From: an uncultured Sphingomonas sp.
Lineage (GTDB): Bacteria > Pseudomonadota > Alphaproteobacteria > Sphingomonadales > Sphingomonadaceae
Length of the DNA stretch: 64,000 bases
Direction of reading: 5' to 3'
Assembly (NCBI RefSeq): GCF_913776855.1
Contig: NZ_CAJYQD010000001.1
Coordinates: 44,736-108,735 of the forward strand
Shown piece after piece: positions 1 to 10,368 of the stretch. The position numbers and the translations under genes are program-made. The notes beneath the pieces are model-generated. The model worked only from the letters and a program-made list of their open reading frames with translations. It searched no databases and had not been told where the DNA came from. Position 1 is the stretch's first letter; each line of letters opens with the position of its first letter.

Positions 1-2
1 TG

Positions 3-2003
3 GACACGACCAGCCGCGAATGGCGGATGCTGGTGGATTCGAAGAAGGTCGGCACCGGCGCCGCATTGTCCGAAGCGGAAAAGATGCAGCGCGAGCGAGA
101 CCGGTCGCTGACCGGCAAGCGCGGCATCCTCGCCTATGACTGGGCGCCCGACGGGAAATCGATCCTCGTGCCGCTCGATGGCGACCTGTATCTCGCATCG
201 ATCGAAGGCGAGGTGCGTCGCCTGACCAACAGCGACAGCGGCGAGCTGAACCCGGTGGTCAGTCCGGACGGCAATTATGTCAGCTTCGTCCGCGACCAGA
301 ACCTCGTCGCGCTGAACCTGAAGAGCGGCAAGGAAATCGCGCTCACCACCGAGGGCAAGGACACGGTCCATTTCGGCGAGGCGGAGTTCGTTGCGCAGGA
401 AGAGATGAGCCGTCGCACCGGCTATTGGTGGTCGCCGAACGACAAGCTGGTCGCGGTCGAGCGGTTCGACGAAGCGCCGGTCGGCATCGTCACCCGGTCG
501 GCGATCGGCGCCGAAGGGACGAGCATCTACCAGCAGCGCTATCCGAAGGCGGGCACGCCCAACGTGCTGGTCGAGCTGTATGTGATGAAGCCGGACGGGT
601 CGGGCAAGGTGAAGGTCGATCTCGGCCCCGATCCCGACATCTATCTGGCGCGGGTCGACTGGACCTCCGATGGCAAGGCGCTGCTGGTCCAGCGACAGGA
701 CCGGGCGCAGACGAAGCTCGACATGCTGACGGTCGATCCGGCGACCGGCAAGGCGAGCGTGCTGTTCACCGAGGAATCGGGTCCGAAGAGCTGGGTCAAC
801 CTGTCCGACGCCTATCACCTGATGAAGGACGGCAGCCTGATCTGGTGGTCGGAGCGTGACGGATATGGCCATCTGTACCGCTGGCAGGCGGGCAAGTGGA
901 CGCAGCTGACCAAGGGACCGTGGATGGTCGCCGACCTGGCGGGGGTCGACGAGGCGAAGGGGCGCGTCTATTTTCTGGCGAACAAGGACGATGCGCTGGA
1001 GCGGCAGCTGTACCGGGTCGACCTGTCCAAGCCGGGTAATGTCACGCGGATGACCGAGGCGGGCTGGACCTATGGCGCGTCGATGGACGGCAAGGCGTCG
1101 CGGCTGATCGTCACCCGCTCCAATCCCGACCAGCCGGCGCAGACCTATCTGGCCGATACCAGCGCCAGGCGGATCGCGTGGATCAACGAGAATGCGCTGA
1201 CCGGCGATCACCCCTATGCGCCCTATGTCGCCAGCCATCGCCCGACCCAGTTCGGCGAGATCAAGGCCGCCGACGGATCGGTGCTGCACTGGAACATGAT
1301 TACGCCGAAGCTGGAGCCGGGGAAGCGCTATCCGGTGTTCTTCTCGCACTATGGCGGGCCGGGCAGCCAGGTCGTGCGCCGGGCATGGGGCGGGGCGCTC
1401 CGGCAGTATCTGGTCGATCAGGGCTGGATTTGGTTCGAGATCGACAATCGCGGGTCGCCCGAACGCGGCAAGGCGTTCGAGAACCAGATCTGGCACGCGA
1501 TGGGGTCGGTCGAGGTCGAGGACCAGATCGCCGGCGCCAATTACCTGAAGACGCTGCCCTTCGTCGCGTCGGACAAGATCGCGACCTATGGCTGGTCCTA
1601 TGGCGGCTATATGACGCTGAAGATGCTCGAAAAGGCGCCGGGCGTGTTCGCGGCGGGCGTGGCGGGCGCGCCGGTGTCGCGCTGGGAACTGTACGACACC
1701 CATTATACCGAGCGGTACATGGGCGATCCGCGCACCGTGCCCGAAGCCTATGCCACGTCGGCGGCGGTGGCGGACGCGGCGAAGATCACCGATCCGTTGC
1801 TGCTGATCCACGGCATGGCCGACGATAACGTCGTGCTGGAGCATTCGACCGCGATGATGGCGGCGATGCAGAAATCGGCGACGCCGTTCGAACTGATGCT
1901 CTATCCGGGGCAGACCCACCGCGTCGGCGGACCGGGCGTCAGCGAGCATCTGTGGAAGACGATCCTGAACTTCCTCGACCGGCAGGTGAAGGACGGAAAG
2001 TGA
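3..2003 (+). CDS. S9 family peptidase, dipeptidyl-peptidase IV type (5' partial)
   Basis: The reading frame is open from base 3, so the listed ATG at 27 is internal and the true start lies before the window. The N-terminal two thirds form a beta-propeller typical of DPP-IV (S9B). The C-terminal alpha/beta-hydrolase domain carries the nucleophile motif GWSYGGY, an Asp in HGMADDNV and a His in QTHRV, which complete a Ser-Asp-His triad. The family removes X-Pro dipeptides from peptide N-termini. In sphingomonads it is usually periplasmic, but any signal peptide would be outside the window. A strong GC-rich hairpin follows the stop codon. Confidence 0.93.
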   Translation, partial: DTTSREWRMLVDSKKVGTGAALSEAEKMQRERDRSLTGKRGILAYDWAPDGKSILVPLDGDLYLASIEGEVRRLTNSDSGELNPVVSPDGNYVSFVRDQNLVALNLKSGKEIALTTEGKDTVHFGEAEFVAQEEMSRRTGYWWSPNDKLVAVERFDEAPVGIVTRSAIGAEGTSIYQQRYPKAGTPNVLVELYVMKPDGSGKVKVDLGPDPDIYLARVDWTSDGKALLVQRQDRAQTKLDMLTVDPATGKASVLFTEESGPKSWVNLSDAYHLMKDGSLIWWSERDGYGHLYRWQAGKWTQLTKGPWMVADLAGVDEAKGRVYFLANKDDALERQLYRVDLSKPGNVTRMTEAGWTYGASMDGKASRLIVTRSNPDQPAQTYLADTSARRIAWINENALTGDHPYAPYVASHRPTQFGEIKAADGSVLHWNMITPKLEPGKRYPVFFSHYGGPGSQVVRRAWGGALRQYLVDQGWIWFEIDNRGSPERGKAFENQIWHAMGSVEVEDQIAGANYLKTLPFVASDKIATYGWSYGGYMTLKMLEKAPGVFAAGVAGAPVSRWELYDTHYTERYMGDPRTVPEAYATSAAVADAAKITDPLLLIHGMADDNVVLEHSTAMMAAMQKSATPFELMLYPGQTHRVGGPGVSEHLWKTILNFLDRQVKDGK

Positions 2004-2008
2004 CCTGT

Positions 2009-2039
2009 CCGCCGCCCGGCCGATCCGGTCGGGCGGCGG
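2009..2039 (+). terminator. Hairpin after the S9 peptidase gene
   Basis: A perfect 10-bp stem (CCGCCGCCCG / CGGGCGGCGG) with an 11-nt loop starts 6 bases after the peptidase stop. Only a short T-run (ttt) follows a few bases later, so it may be a weak intrinsic terminator or an RNA-stabilising hairpin. Confidence 0.55.
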
Positions 2040-2104
2040 CCGCGACTTTACAAAAGCTGCGAAAGGGCTATTCCGCGCGCAAGATTTGATCGCGGAGTAA
2101 GCAA

Positions 2105-3130
<1,026 letters not shown>

Positions 3131-3146
3131 TCCCGGTCGATGCGCT

Positions 3147-3171
3147 GTCCCCCGGACCGGTTCCGGGGGAC
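3147..3171 (+). terminator. Hairpin after asd
   Basis: A perfect 10-bp inverted repeat (GTCCCCCGGA / TCCGGGGGAC) with a 5-nt loop lies 16 bases after the asd stop. No T-tract follows, so it is terminator-like rather than a classic intrinsic terminator. Confidence 0.5.
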
Positions 3172-3287
3172 CCATCGGAAGCGGTGCGACGCGGCCCGTG
3201 TCGATCGGTACGATGGCGTACCCCGAACGACGGTCGGCACCCTCGTTTCCTAAGACGGTCTTAACCGTGCGCGCGTAATGTTTGCGC

Positions 3288-3989
3288 ATGGACACGCAGA
3301 GTATCCGGGATGGCGCGCTATACCTTGGCGCGTGGGAAGCGATCTGCCGGTCGCAGGCCGTGGTCGAGTTCGCGCTGGACGGCACCGTGCTGTGGGCGAA
3401 CGACCTGTTCCTCGAAACGATGGGCTATGCGCTGGCGCAGGTGCGCGGGCACCACCACCGCATCTTCTGTCGCCCGATCGACAGCAATTCCGCGGACTAT
3501 GCGCAATTCTGGCGCAAGCTTGGGCAGGGCGCGTTCGACAGCGGGCTGTACCGCCGGGTCGACCGGCAAGGCCATGATATCTGGTTGCAGGCGACCTATA
3601 ATCCCATCCTCGATCCCGATGGCAAGCCGTCGTCCATCGTCAAGATCGCGACCGACCTGACCCGGCAGGTGCTGCTGGAACGCGAGGTGCAGACGCGCCT
3701 CGACGAGGGGCAGCGGTTCCGGACGCGACTGGAGGGACAGGCGGATGCGCTGCGCACGGTGATGACGCAGCTGGCGGCGATCGTGACGTCGATCGGCGAC
3801 ATCACCGCGCAGACCCGCCTCGTCGCGCTGAACGCGGCGATCGAGGCGGCGCGGGCGGGCGAGGCCGGGACCGGCTTTGCGGTCGTCGCGCGCGAGGTGA
3901 AGTCGCTGGCCGAGGATATTCGCCGCGCGACCGAACGCGCATCGACGATGTTGCGCGACAACGAAATGGCCGGCGCGATCGCGGCCTGA
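3288..3989 (+). CDS. Short soluble PAS-domain chemoreceptor
   Basis: The protein is about 233 aa with no transmembrane segment. Residues about 20-125 form a PAS domain similar to those of aerotaxis-type receptors. The C-terminal part holds the conserved MCP hairpin tip ([21 protein letters not shown]). The coiled coil around the tip is very short, with only about 30 residues after it and no obvious methylation helices. The track starts at a TTG (3282); the ATG two codons later at 3288 is preferred. It probably senses a cytoplasmic cue and couples to CheA/CheW, whose genes lie about 17 kb away in this window. Whether such a short hairpin can form signalling arrays is uncertain. Confidence 0.82.
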   Translation: MDTQSIRDGALYLGAWEAICRSQAVVEFALDGTVLWANDLFLETMGYALAQVRGHHHRIFCRPIDSNSADYAQFWRKLGQGAFDSGLYRRVDRQGHDIWLQATYNPILDPDGKPSSIVKIATDLTRQVLLEREVQTRLDEGQRFRTRLEGQADALRTVMTQLAAIVTSIGDITAQTRLVALNAAIEAARAGEAGTGFAVVAREVKSLAEDIRRATERASTMLRDNEMAGAIAA

Positions 3990-3993
3990 CCGA

Positions 3994-4599
3994 TCAATAG
4001 CCGGTGTAGCGCCCCGGCCGATGCCATGCGATCAGGATGCCGCTGATCGCCGCCGCGCTGAGTGCCGACCACGCGACCCTGGTCGGGGCGACGACCGCGA
4101 ACGACGCGGCGAGGATGGCGAGGTCGATCGCGATCTGCGTCCGCCCGGCATTCCATCCACGCGTCCGTTGCAGCCACAAGGTGACGACGCCCGTGCCGCC
4201 GACGCCGGCGTCATGCCGGGCGAGCGCGAGGATGCCCATGCCGATTACCGTGCCGCCGGCGATGGCGGCAAAGGCGGGGTGCACCTCGACAATGCGAAAG
4301 CCATAGCGGGCCATGGTCGAGAACACGGCGATGCCGGCATTGACCGCGATGGTGCGCCACATGAAGCGCGATCCCATCGCACGCTTCGCGAACAGGAAGA
4401 AGGGCACGTTGATCAGCGTGAACAGCACGCCGGTCGGCAACGGGACCAGATAGGATACCAACAGCGCCACCCCGGCGATGCCGCCCGTCACCAGCCCGGC
4501 CGCGTGGAGCATCGCCAGGCCAAGCGCGATCATCACGCACCCGACGATGATCGCATAGACATCTTCGGAACGGCTGTGCGGCACGGCGCTGTGGGGCAA
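3994..4599 (-). CDS. YitT family integral membrane protein
   Basis: This 201-aa membrane protein has about five or six hydrophobic segments. The N-terminal pattern SEDVYAIIVGC followed by GLVTGGIAGVALL is characteristic of the YitT/DUF161 group, whose substrate is generally unknown. The start in the track is TTG (4599) and no better in-frame start is evident, so the N-terminus is uncertain by a few residues. It is convergent with the PAS-receptor gene, with 4 bases between the stops. Confidence 0.8.
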   Translation of the reverse strand: MPHSAVPHSRSEDVYAIIVGCVMIALGLAMLHAAGLVTGGIAGVALLVSYLVPLPTGVLFTLINVPFFLFAKRAMGSRFMWRTIAVNAGIAVFSTMARYGFRIVEVHPAFAAIAGGTVIGMGILALARHDAGVGGTGVVTLWLQRTRGWNAGRTQIAIDLAILAASFAVVAPTRVAWSALSAAAISGILIAWHRPGRYTGY

Positions 4600-4778
4600 G
4601 GCGGGGGCGATGGCGTGGTCTCCGGGCTGGCCGACATCCTCTCCCGCTTGTTCTTTTGTTGCTTCGGATACTAACTTGATTTCGTGCGCCGGTGAAGTGG
4701 CAAATGGCGGGGCAGCGGCTCGACAGGTGCGATCGGTCCGCGCATAGCCCCTTTCCGCAACCCCAATCCAAGGACCGC

Positions 4779-5543
4779 ATGATCGTGAGCCAGCCCCCTG
4801 TCACTACCCATCGTTTCGCGAGCTTCGACGGGGTCGAGATCGCTTGGGCTGAGATGGGCGAGGGGCGGCCGGTCGTGCTGATCCACGGCTATTTCAGCGA
4901 TGCCGCGACCAACTGGATCAAATATGGCCATGCGGCGAAGGTTGCGGCACTGGGCCGACGGGTCATCATGCCCGACCTGCGCGCGCACGGAAACAGCGCG
5001 CGGCCGCATGATGCGGCGGCCTATCCGCCCGATGCACTGGCCCGTGACGGGATGGCGCTGCTCGCCCATCTGGGGCTGAGCGACTATGATCTGGGCGGCT
5101 ATTCGCTGGGCGCCCGGACCGTCGTGCGGATGGTCACGATGGGCGCGGCGCCGGGGAAGATCGTGCTGAGCGGCATGGGGCTGGAAGGGTTGCTCGACAC
5201 CGGGCGGCGCGCGGCGCATTTCCGCCGCATCCTGACCAACCTCGGCAGTTTCGAACGCGGATCGCCGGAGTGGATGGCGGAAGCGTTCCTGAAGACGACT
5301 GGCGGTGACCCGGTGGCATTGCTCGGCATCCTCGACACGTTCGTCGATACCTCGCGGGAGGCGCTGGCCGCCATTGCCCAGCCGGTGCTGGTGCTGGCGG
5401 GCGAGGAGGATGACGATAATGGCAGCCACCGCGCGCTGGCCGAACTGCTGGGCGATGCGCGGCTGGTCGAGACGCCGGGCAACCATATGAGCGCGGTGGT
5501 GAAGCGTGAGCTGGGCGACGCGATCGCGGCGTTTCTGGCGTAA
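4779..5543 (+). CDS. Alpha/beta hydrolase
   Basis: This 254-aa cytosolic alpha/beta-hydrolase has the oxyanion-hole HGY motif near residue 38 and the nucleophile elbow GYSLGA. A C-terminal His lies in the GNHM region. The acid is likely the Asp/Glu-rich stretch before it (AGEEDDD). The ATG at 4779 is preferred over the track start at 4692 because AAGGA lies just upstream and the added 29 residues do not look like protein. The substrate is unknown. It is divergent from yitT and ends at a palindromic repeat. Confidence 0.85.
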   Translation: MIVSQPPVTTHRFASFDGVEIAWAEMGEGRPVVLIHGYFSDAATNWIKYGHAAKVAALGRRVIMPDLRAHGNSARPHDAAAYPPDALARDGMALLAHLGLSDYDLGGYSLGARTVVRMVTMGAAPGKIVLSGMGLEGLLDTGRRAAHFRRILTNLGSFERGSPEWMAEAFLKTTGGDPVALLGILDTFVDTSREALAAIAQPVLVLAGEEDDDNGSHRALAELLGDARLVETPGNHMSAVVKRELGDAIAAFLA

Positions 5544-5547
5544 ATTT

Positions 5548-5677
5548 CCTCCCCGGAACGGGGAGGGGGACTGCCCCGCAGCGGTGGTGGAGGGGGCTGT
5601 CCCCGCAACGCAACCGGAGTGGATGCCGATACCCCCCTCCACCAGCTGCGCTGGTCCCCCTCCCCGTACCGGGGAGG
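5548..5677. repeat. Palindromic intergenic repeat element (CCTCCCC/GGGGAGG type)
   Basis: Two copies of the hairpin CCTCCCC-ggaac/gtacc-GGGGAGG (5548-5566 and 5659-5677) flank sequence in which the left half (gcagcggtggtggagg) is roughly the reverse complement of the right half (cctccaccagctgcgc). The whole element can fold into one long cruciform. It fills the space between the convergent hydrolase and GST genes and ends one base before the GST stop. A third, shorter copy lies at 52211-52229. Confidence 0.75.
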
Positions 5678-5678
5678 A

Positions 5679-6347
5679 TTACTTTACCGGCTGCTCATAC
5701 TGCTCCAGCACCCATTCCTCTTCCTGCGCGCTGGCGATCCAGTCCTGCATCCACGGGTGCTGCAACAGGGTGATGATGTACCCCATCGCGAACCGCGGGC
5801 ACGGGAGCGAATAGGTGACGATGCGCGTCGCGACCGGCGCGAACATGATGTCAGCCGCGCCGAATTCGCCGAACAGATAGTCGCCGCCCTGGCCGAAGCG
5901 GGCGCGGGCCTGCGCCCACAGTTCGTAAATGCGTGACAGGTCGGCGGCGACGTCGGCGTCGGGCTGGGTCGGATCATAGACCTGGCGGACGTTCATGCTG
6001 TGCTTGCGGCGGAGCGCTGCGAAGCCCGAATGCATTTCCGCCGCCATCGACCGCGCCATCGCGCGTGCCGCCGGATCGGCCGGCCAGAACTTCTCGCCGC
6101 CCGATTTCTCGTTCAGATATTCGACGATCGCTAGGCTGTCCCATACGACGATGTCGTCGCCATCCCAGAGGATCGGCACCTTGCCCGACGACGGCGCGAA
6201 TTCGTCGCCCTCGCGGCGCTTGTCCCAGTCGGCATCGTAGAGCGGCACGACGACCTCCTCGAACGGCAGGCCCGACAGCTTGGCCGCCAGCCAGCCGCGC
6301 AGCGACCAGGAGGAATAGGCCTTATTCCCGATGATGAGCTTCAGCAT
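5679..6347 (-). CDS. Glutathione S-transferase family protein
   Basis: The protein is 222 aa with an N-terminal thioredoxin-fold domain (KLIIGNKAYSSWSLRGWL, then GKVPILWDG and WDSLAIVEYLNE, which match the cis-Pro and glutathione-binding Ser regions). The C-terminal domain is helical. Such GSTs conjugate or reduce substrates with glutathione; the precise substrate is unknown. The start is the ATG at 6347; the 136 residues upstream in the track ORF are shadow sequence over exoD. Confidence 0.9.
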   Translation of the reverse strand: MLKLIIGNKAYSSWSLRGWLAAKLSGLPFEEVVVPLYDADWDKRREGDEFAPSSGKVPILWDGDDIVVWDSLAIVEYLNEKSGGEKFWPADPAARAMARSMAAEMHSGFAALRRKHSMNVRQVYDPTQPDADVAADLSRIYELWAQARARFGQGGDYLFGEFGAADIMFAPVATRIVTYSLPCPRFAMGYIITLLQHPWMQDWIASAQEEEWVLEQYEQPVK

Positions 6348-6423
6348 GGGCCGGGTCGTGCCATGCGCGGGCGGCCATGTCGAGCGATTGGAACCTGGGC
6401 CGGAACGATCCGTTGGCAAGACC

Positions 6424-7041
6424 ATGGCGGAGAACGAAAAAAGCGGCGATCCGCACAGCGTGGGGGAAGTCCTCGACCGATTGAAGGAACTGGGCGAGCA
6501 GGCCGGCGAGGACAAGGTGAAGCTGGGCGACACGCTGGAGGCGCTGGGCCAGCGGGCGTACGGCCCGTTCTTCATCATCTTCCCGCTGATCGACATCTCC
6601 CCGGTCGGCGGTATTCCCGGCCTGCCGACCGCGATGGCGGTGGTGATGATCCTGCTGGCGGTGCAACTGGTGCTGGGACGCCGGCATTTGTGGCTGCCGG
6701 GCTTCCTTGCCCATCGCGGGCTGAAGGGCGAAAAACTGGTCAGGGTTGCCGACAAGACGCGGCCGATCGCCCGGCGGATGGACCGGTGGTTTCACGGCCG
6801 CCTGCCCGCACTGACCAGTGGGCCGATGGTGAAGGTCGCAGGGGTCGCGGTGATCCTGCTGTGCCTGACGGTCCCGCCGCTGGAACTGCTGCCCTTCGCC
6901 AGCACCGCGCCGATGGCGGCGATCATGGCGTTCGGGATCGCGCTGCTGGTACGCGACGGGGTGTTGATGATCGTGGCGTGCGCGTTGTCGGTGGGGGCGG
7001 TGGCGCTGGGGGCGGGGTTGTTCGCGTCTAGGGACGGATAG
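6424..7041 (+). CDS. ExoD family exopolysaccharide synthesis protein
   Basis: The protein is 205 aa. After a soluble N-terminal helix it has the ExoD signature GPFFIIFPLIDISPVGGIPG and at least three further hydrophobic segments, indicating an inner-membrane location. ExoD of rhizobia affects exopolysaccharide production, but the biochemical role of the family is not settled. The ATG at 6424 follows a weak ribosome-binding site; the upstream in-frame extension (from 6331) overlaps the divergent GST gene and is rejected. Confidence 0.85.
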   Translation: MAENEKSGDPHSVGEVLDRLKELGEQAGEDKVKLGDTLEALGQRAYGPFFIIFPLIDISPVGGIPGLPTAMAVVMILLAVQLVLGRRHLWLPGFLAHRGLKGEKLVRVADKTRPIARRMDRWFHGRLPALTSGPMVKVAGVAVILLCLTVPPLELLPFASTAPMAAIMAFGIALLVRDGVLMIVACALSVGAVALGAGLFASRDG

Positions 7042-7053
7042 AAACGCCAACAT

Positions 7054-7127
7054 ATCCCCGCGCAGGCGGGGATCCAGAGCCACGAACGTCACGCTCTATT
7101 ACCCTGGATCCCCGCCTGCGCGGGGAT
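7054..7127. repeat. Perfect 24-bp inverted repeat between exoD and engB
   Basis: The left arm (7054-7077, starting ATCCCCGCGCAGG) and right arm (7104-7127, ending GCGGGGAT) are exact reverse complements separated by 26 bases. Each arm is itself partly palindromic (ATCCCCGC/GCGGGGAT). It sits between convergent genes and can serve as a bidirectional terminator. The sequence type resembles the dispersed REP-like repeats of sphingomonad genomes. Confidence 0.75.
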
Positions 7128-7142
7128 ACGTACCGGCCGTCG

Positions 7143-7811
7143 TCAGCCGATCGATTCGATCACCGCCGCGCGCAGTTCGGCGATGCCCATGCCCTTCTCG
7201 CTCGACGTCGAGATGACGTCCGGATGCGCCGCCGGACGCTTGCGAACTTCCTCGCCGACCGCCGCGTACACGTCTTCCAGCTCGGTCGCCTTGATCTTGT
7301 CGGTCTTGGTCAGGACGATGCGATAGCTGGTCGCGGCCTTGTCCAGCATCTCGAACACTTCGCGGTCGACATCCTTGATGCCGTGGCGCGAATCGATCAG
7401 CACGAGGGTGCGCTTCAGCACCTGCCGCCCGCGCAGATAGTCGTTCACCAGATAGCGCCACTTGCGGACCATGTCCTTGGGCGCCTTGGCGAAGCCGTAT
7501 CCGGGCATGTCGACGAGGCGCAGCCGGAGCGGCGTGCCGATGTCGAAGAAGTTCAGCTCCTGCGTCCGCCCCGGTGTGACCGAGGTACGGGCGAGCGAGG
7601 TGCGACCGGTCAGCGCATTCAGCAGCGACGACTTGCCGACGTTCGACCGGCCGGCGAACGCGATTTCCGGTACGTCGGGTGCCGGCAGGTAATCGAGCGA
7701 CGGCGCCGACTTCAGGAACTGGATCGGTCCCGCGAAAACCTTGCGCGCCGCTTCGATCTGGTCGGGATCGAAGCGGTCGTCGCCCGGCGGGGGAGGCGGC
7801 AGGTCGTTCAC
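7143..7811 (-). CDS. engB: Ribosome biogenesis GTP-binding protein EngB (YsxC/YihA)
   Basis: EngB is a small GTPase needed for 50S ribosome assembly. The 222-aa protein shows the full G-domain series: G1 [13 protein letters not shown]3 DMPGYGFAK and G4 TKTDK. The start is the GTG at 7811, which overlaps the yidC stop as GTGA. The longer track ORF runs into the yidC coding region. It is the last gene of the rpmH-rnpA-yidD-yidC-engB run. Confidence 0.95.
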   Translation of the reverse strand: MNDLPPPPPGDDRFDPDQIEAARKVFAGPIQFLKSAPSLDYLPAPDVPEIAFAGRSNVGKSSLLNALTGRTSLARTSVTPGRTQELNFFDIGTPLRLRLVDMPGYGFAKAPKDMVRKWRYLVNDYLRGRQVLKRTLVLIDSRHGIKDVDREVFEMLDKAATSYRIVLTKTDKIKATELEDVYAAVGEEVRKRPAAHPDVISTSSEKGMGIAELRAAVIESIG

Positions 7812-9505
7812 TTCGCCGGGGCCTGCTTGAGCGCCGGATGCCGCGAATAGAGCAGCTGCTGCTGCGCGATGGTCAGCAGGTTTGACGTGATCCAGTACAC
7901 CTGCAGGCCGACCGCGAACGGGGCCATGATGAACATCAGCACCCACGGCATCAGCCCGAAGACCTGCTTCTGCATGTCATCCATCGGCGCCGGGTTCAGC
8001 TTGAACTGGAAGTACATCGAGATGCCGAGCAGCACCGGCACGATGCCGATCGCCAGGAAATGCGGCGGGGTGAAGTCGAGATAGCCGAACAGGTTCAGGA
8101 TCGTCGCCGGATCGGGCGCGGACAGATCCTTGATCCAGCCGACGAAGGGCTGGTGTCGCATCTCGATGGTCAGCAGCAGCACCTTGTAGAGGGCGTAGAA
8201 GATCGGAATCTGGATCAGCGTCGGCAGGCAGCCGGCGACGGGGTTCACCTTCTCCGTCTTGTAGAGCGCCATCATCTCCTGCTGGAGGCGCGGCTTGTCG
8301 TCCTTGTAACGCTCCTGCAGCACCTTCAGCTTGGGCTGGATCGCGCGCATCGCGGCCATCGAGGCGAACTGGCGCTGGGCGATCGGGAACATCAGGCCGC
8401 GGATGGTCAGCGTCAGCAGGATGATCGCCACGCCGAAATTGCCGACCATGCGGAACAGCCAGTCGAGATAGACGAAGATCGGTTCCTCGACGACACGGAA
8501 CCAGCCCCAGTCGATCGAACGCGAGAAATAGGGCACGCCCTGTTCCTCGTACGCATTCAGGACCTTGTTCTCCTTTGCGCCCGCAAAGAAGCGCGCGCTC
8601 TGCGTCATCGCCTGGCCGGGGTTCAGCGTGGCGAGGGTGGGCGAGCGGTAATCCGCCTGGTGCCGCTGGTCGCCGCCCTTCAGCGACAGGCCGTGCTGCA
8701 CGTTCTGATCGGGGATCAGCGCGGTCATCCAATAATGGTCGGTGAAGCCCAGCCAGCCGCCCTTCGCGCTGAAGGTCGTGGGCGTGGCGTCAATGTCCTT
8801 ATAGTCGACGTCGAACTTCACGCCGTTGCCCGCTTCGTAGATCGGGCCGACCTGGATGGTCATCGTGTCCTTGTCGACCGGCGAACCGCGGCGGCTGAGC
8901 AGCCCATAGGTCGCGACCTGCACCGGCTGCGTGCCCGTGTTCACGATGCTCTGGCGCACGGTGAACATGTAATTGGCGTCGACCGAAATCTGCATCAGAT
9001 AACGCTGGCTGCCCGCCTGAGTCGTGAGCGTGACCGGCGTGGTCGGCGTCAGCTTGGTGCCGCTGGCGGTCCACAGCGCATCGGCGGGCGGCGGGGTGAT
9101 GCCGGTGCCGCTCCAGCCGAACTGCGCGAAATAGGCGTCGGCCGTGCCTGACGGCGACAGCAGCCGGACCGGGGGCGAATCCTTGGCGATGGTTTCCTTG
9201 TGGCGCAGCAGCACCAGGTCATCGATCCGCCCGCCGCGCAGGTTGATCGACCCGCGCACCGCCGGGGTTTCGATCTGCACGCGGGGGCTGTCACGCAAGA
9301 CCACCGCCCGGTCGCGAATCGCGTTCGCGGTGTCGGCGGCGGGATCGGTCGCGGGATTGGCGACGGGCTTGCTCTTGCCGTCCTCCAGCTTCGTTACCGG
9401 CGGGTTCGCGGCCGGGAAGAAATGGTTGGCGATATACGGCCAGCCGAACAGCACCAGCGCAGCCAGCACCGCGAACAGCAGGAAATTCTTCTGGTCGTTC
9501 TTCAC
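7808..9505 (-). CDS. yidC: Membrane protein insertase YidC
   Basis: YidC inserts and folds inner-membrane proteins with or without SecYEG. The order is an N-terminal membrane anchor ([15 protein letters not shown]), a large periplasmic beta domain (residues about 60-340) and the conserved five-helix core starting near [20 protein letters not shown]. An AAGGA box sits directly against the TTG at 9511 used in the track but 6 bases before the GTG at 9505, so GTG is the probable start (565 aa). Confidence 0.95.
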   Translation of the reverse strand: MKNDQKNFLLFAVLAALVLFGWPYIANHFFPAANPPVTKLEDGKSKPVANPATDPAADTANAIRDRAVVLRDSPRVQIETPAVRGSINLRGGRIDDLVLLRHKETIAKDSPPVRLLSPSGTADAYFAQFGWSGTGITPPPADALWTASGTKLTPTTPVTLTTQAGSQRYLMQISVDANYMFTVRQSIVNTGTQPVQVATYGLLSRRGSPVDKDTMTIQVGPIYEAGNGVKFDVDYKDIDATPTTFSAKGGWLGFTDHYWMTALIPDQNVQHGLSLKGGDQRHQADYRSPTLATLNPGQAMTQSARFFAGAKENKVLNAYEEQGVPYFSRSIDWGWFRVVEEPIFVYLDWLFRMVGNFGVAIILLTLTIRGLMFPIAQRQFASMAAMRAIQPKLKVLQERYKDDKPRLQQEMMALYKTEKVNPVAGCLPTLIQIPIFYALYKVLLLTIEMRHQPFVGWIKDLSAPDPATILNLFGYLDFTPPHFLAIGIVPVLLGISMYFQFKLNPAPMDDMQKQVFGLMPWVLMFIMAPFAVGLQVYWITSNLLTIAQQQLLYSRHPALKQAPAK

Positions 9506-9527
9506 GTACAATCCTTACGGCGCAGAC

Positions 9528-9788
9528 TCAGGGCACCGGATCGTGGCCGTGCCCGCCCCAGGGGTGACAGCGCGCGATCCGTTTGGCGGCCAGCCACGCC
9601 CCCTTGATCGCGCCATAGCGGGCAAGGGCGGTGATTGCATAGGCCGAACAGGAGGGTTGATAGCGACACGACGGCGGCAGGATCAGCGACGGACCCAATT
9701 GCCACGCGCGAGCGACCAGCATCAGTGCGCGGGCGGCGATGCCCGGACGGAGGGGCCCCGGATGCGGCGGATCGCCGGCGTCGGTCAC
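9528..9788 (-). CDS. yidD: Membrane protein insertion efficiency factor YidD
   Basis: This 86-aa protein has the family core [41 protein letters not shown], read here in overlapping parts ([15 protein letters not shown]). The family is a small amphipathic protein at the inner membrane that assists YidC-dependent insertion. The start is GTG, overlapping the rnpA stop as GTGA, so translation is probably coupled. There are 22 bases to the yidC start. Confidence 0.94.
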   Translation of the reverse strand: MTDAGDPPHPGPLRPGIAARALMLVARAWQLGPSLILPPSCRYQPSCSAYAITALARYGAIKGAWLAAKRIARCHPWGGHGHDPVP

Positions 9789-10120
9789 CGGCGAACCTTG
9801 CGCAAAGCCTTGGAAAGGTCCGATTTCAGGTCGTCGAACGGGCGTTCGATGCCGCTTGCCCGGCCGATCAGGACGTGATCGGCTCCAGCAATGCCCTGTT
9901 CAGGCAGCAGCTCTGCGGCAAGCGCGCGAAAACGCCGCTTCATCCGGTTGCGGACGACGGCGTTTCCGACCTTTTTCGATACGGTAATGCCGATTCGCAT
10001 CGCCTGGGGCGGCGTATCGGCCAGTTCGTCCGGCTTGCGGTTGCGCACCAGCAGGACGAAGCCGGGCATGGGTGCCCGGCGTCCGCCATTCGCCGCCAGA
10101 TAGTCCCGGCGGCGAAGCAT
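9785..10120 (-). CDS. rnpA: Ribonuclease P protein component
   Basis: RnpA is the protein cofactor of the RNase P ribozyme, which matures tRNA 5' ends. The RNR signature is present as [13 protein letters not shown], and the N-terminus has RRRDYLAAN. From the ATG at 10120 the length is 111 aa, typical of the family. The track ORF that starts at 10267 includes 49 residues read from the rpmH region in another frame and is too long. The gene begins 5 bases after the rpmH stop. Confidence 0.93.
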   Translation of the reverse strand: MLRRRDYLAANGGRRAPMPGFVLLVRNRKPDELADTPPQAMRIGITVSKKVGNAVVRNRMKRRFRALAAELLPEQGIAGADHVLIGRASGIERPFDDLKSDLSKALRKVRR

Positions 10121-10125
10121 TTTGA

Positions 10126-10260
10126 TCAGGCCGACAGCTTCTTGCGGCCGCGGGCACGACGCGCGCGGATCACATTGCGGCCACCCGGAGTCGCCATGCG
10201 CGAGCGGAAGCCGTGACGACGTGCGCGCACCAGGTTGCTCGGCTGAAAAGTCCGCTTCAT
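10126..10260 (-). CDS. rpmH: 50S ribosomal protein L34
   Basis: This 44-aa gene is absent from the ORF track because it is too short. The translation begins [18 protein letters not shown] and ends [11 protein letters not shown], an almost invariant L34 sequence that is very rich in Arg and Lys. It starts with ATG preceded by GGGGA and leads the conserved rpmH-rnpA-yidD-yidC-engB block. A terminator hairpin lies only about 35 bases upstream. Confidence 0.97.
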   Translation of the reverse strand: MKRTFQPSNLVRARRHGFRSRMATPGGRNVIRARRARGRKKLSA

Positions 10261-10295
10261 CACTCATTCCCCGGTATTCAAAACTGCCAGAACGT

Positions 10296-10318
10296 AAAAA
10301 GCCGCCAATGACGGCGGC
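10296..10318 (-). terminator. Rho-independent terminator between the PGPGW gene and rpmH
   Basis: On the minus strand GCCGCC-gtcatt-GGCGGC is followed by TTTTT, a classic intrinsic terminator. It ends transcription of the upstream PGPGW-type gene, or acts as a leader attenuator for rpmH because it leaves only about 35 bases before the rpmH start codon. Confidence 0.8.
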
Positions 10319-10368
10319 CGCGTGGTGGGTCCCTTAGCCATGGCGGGCGTCCAAGTCAACGCCGGCCG

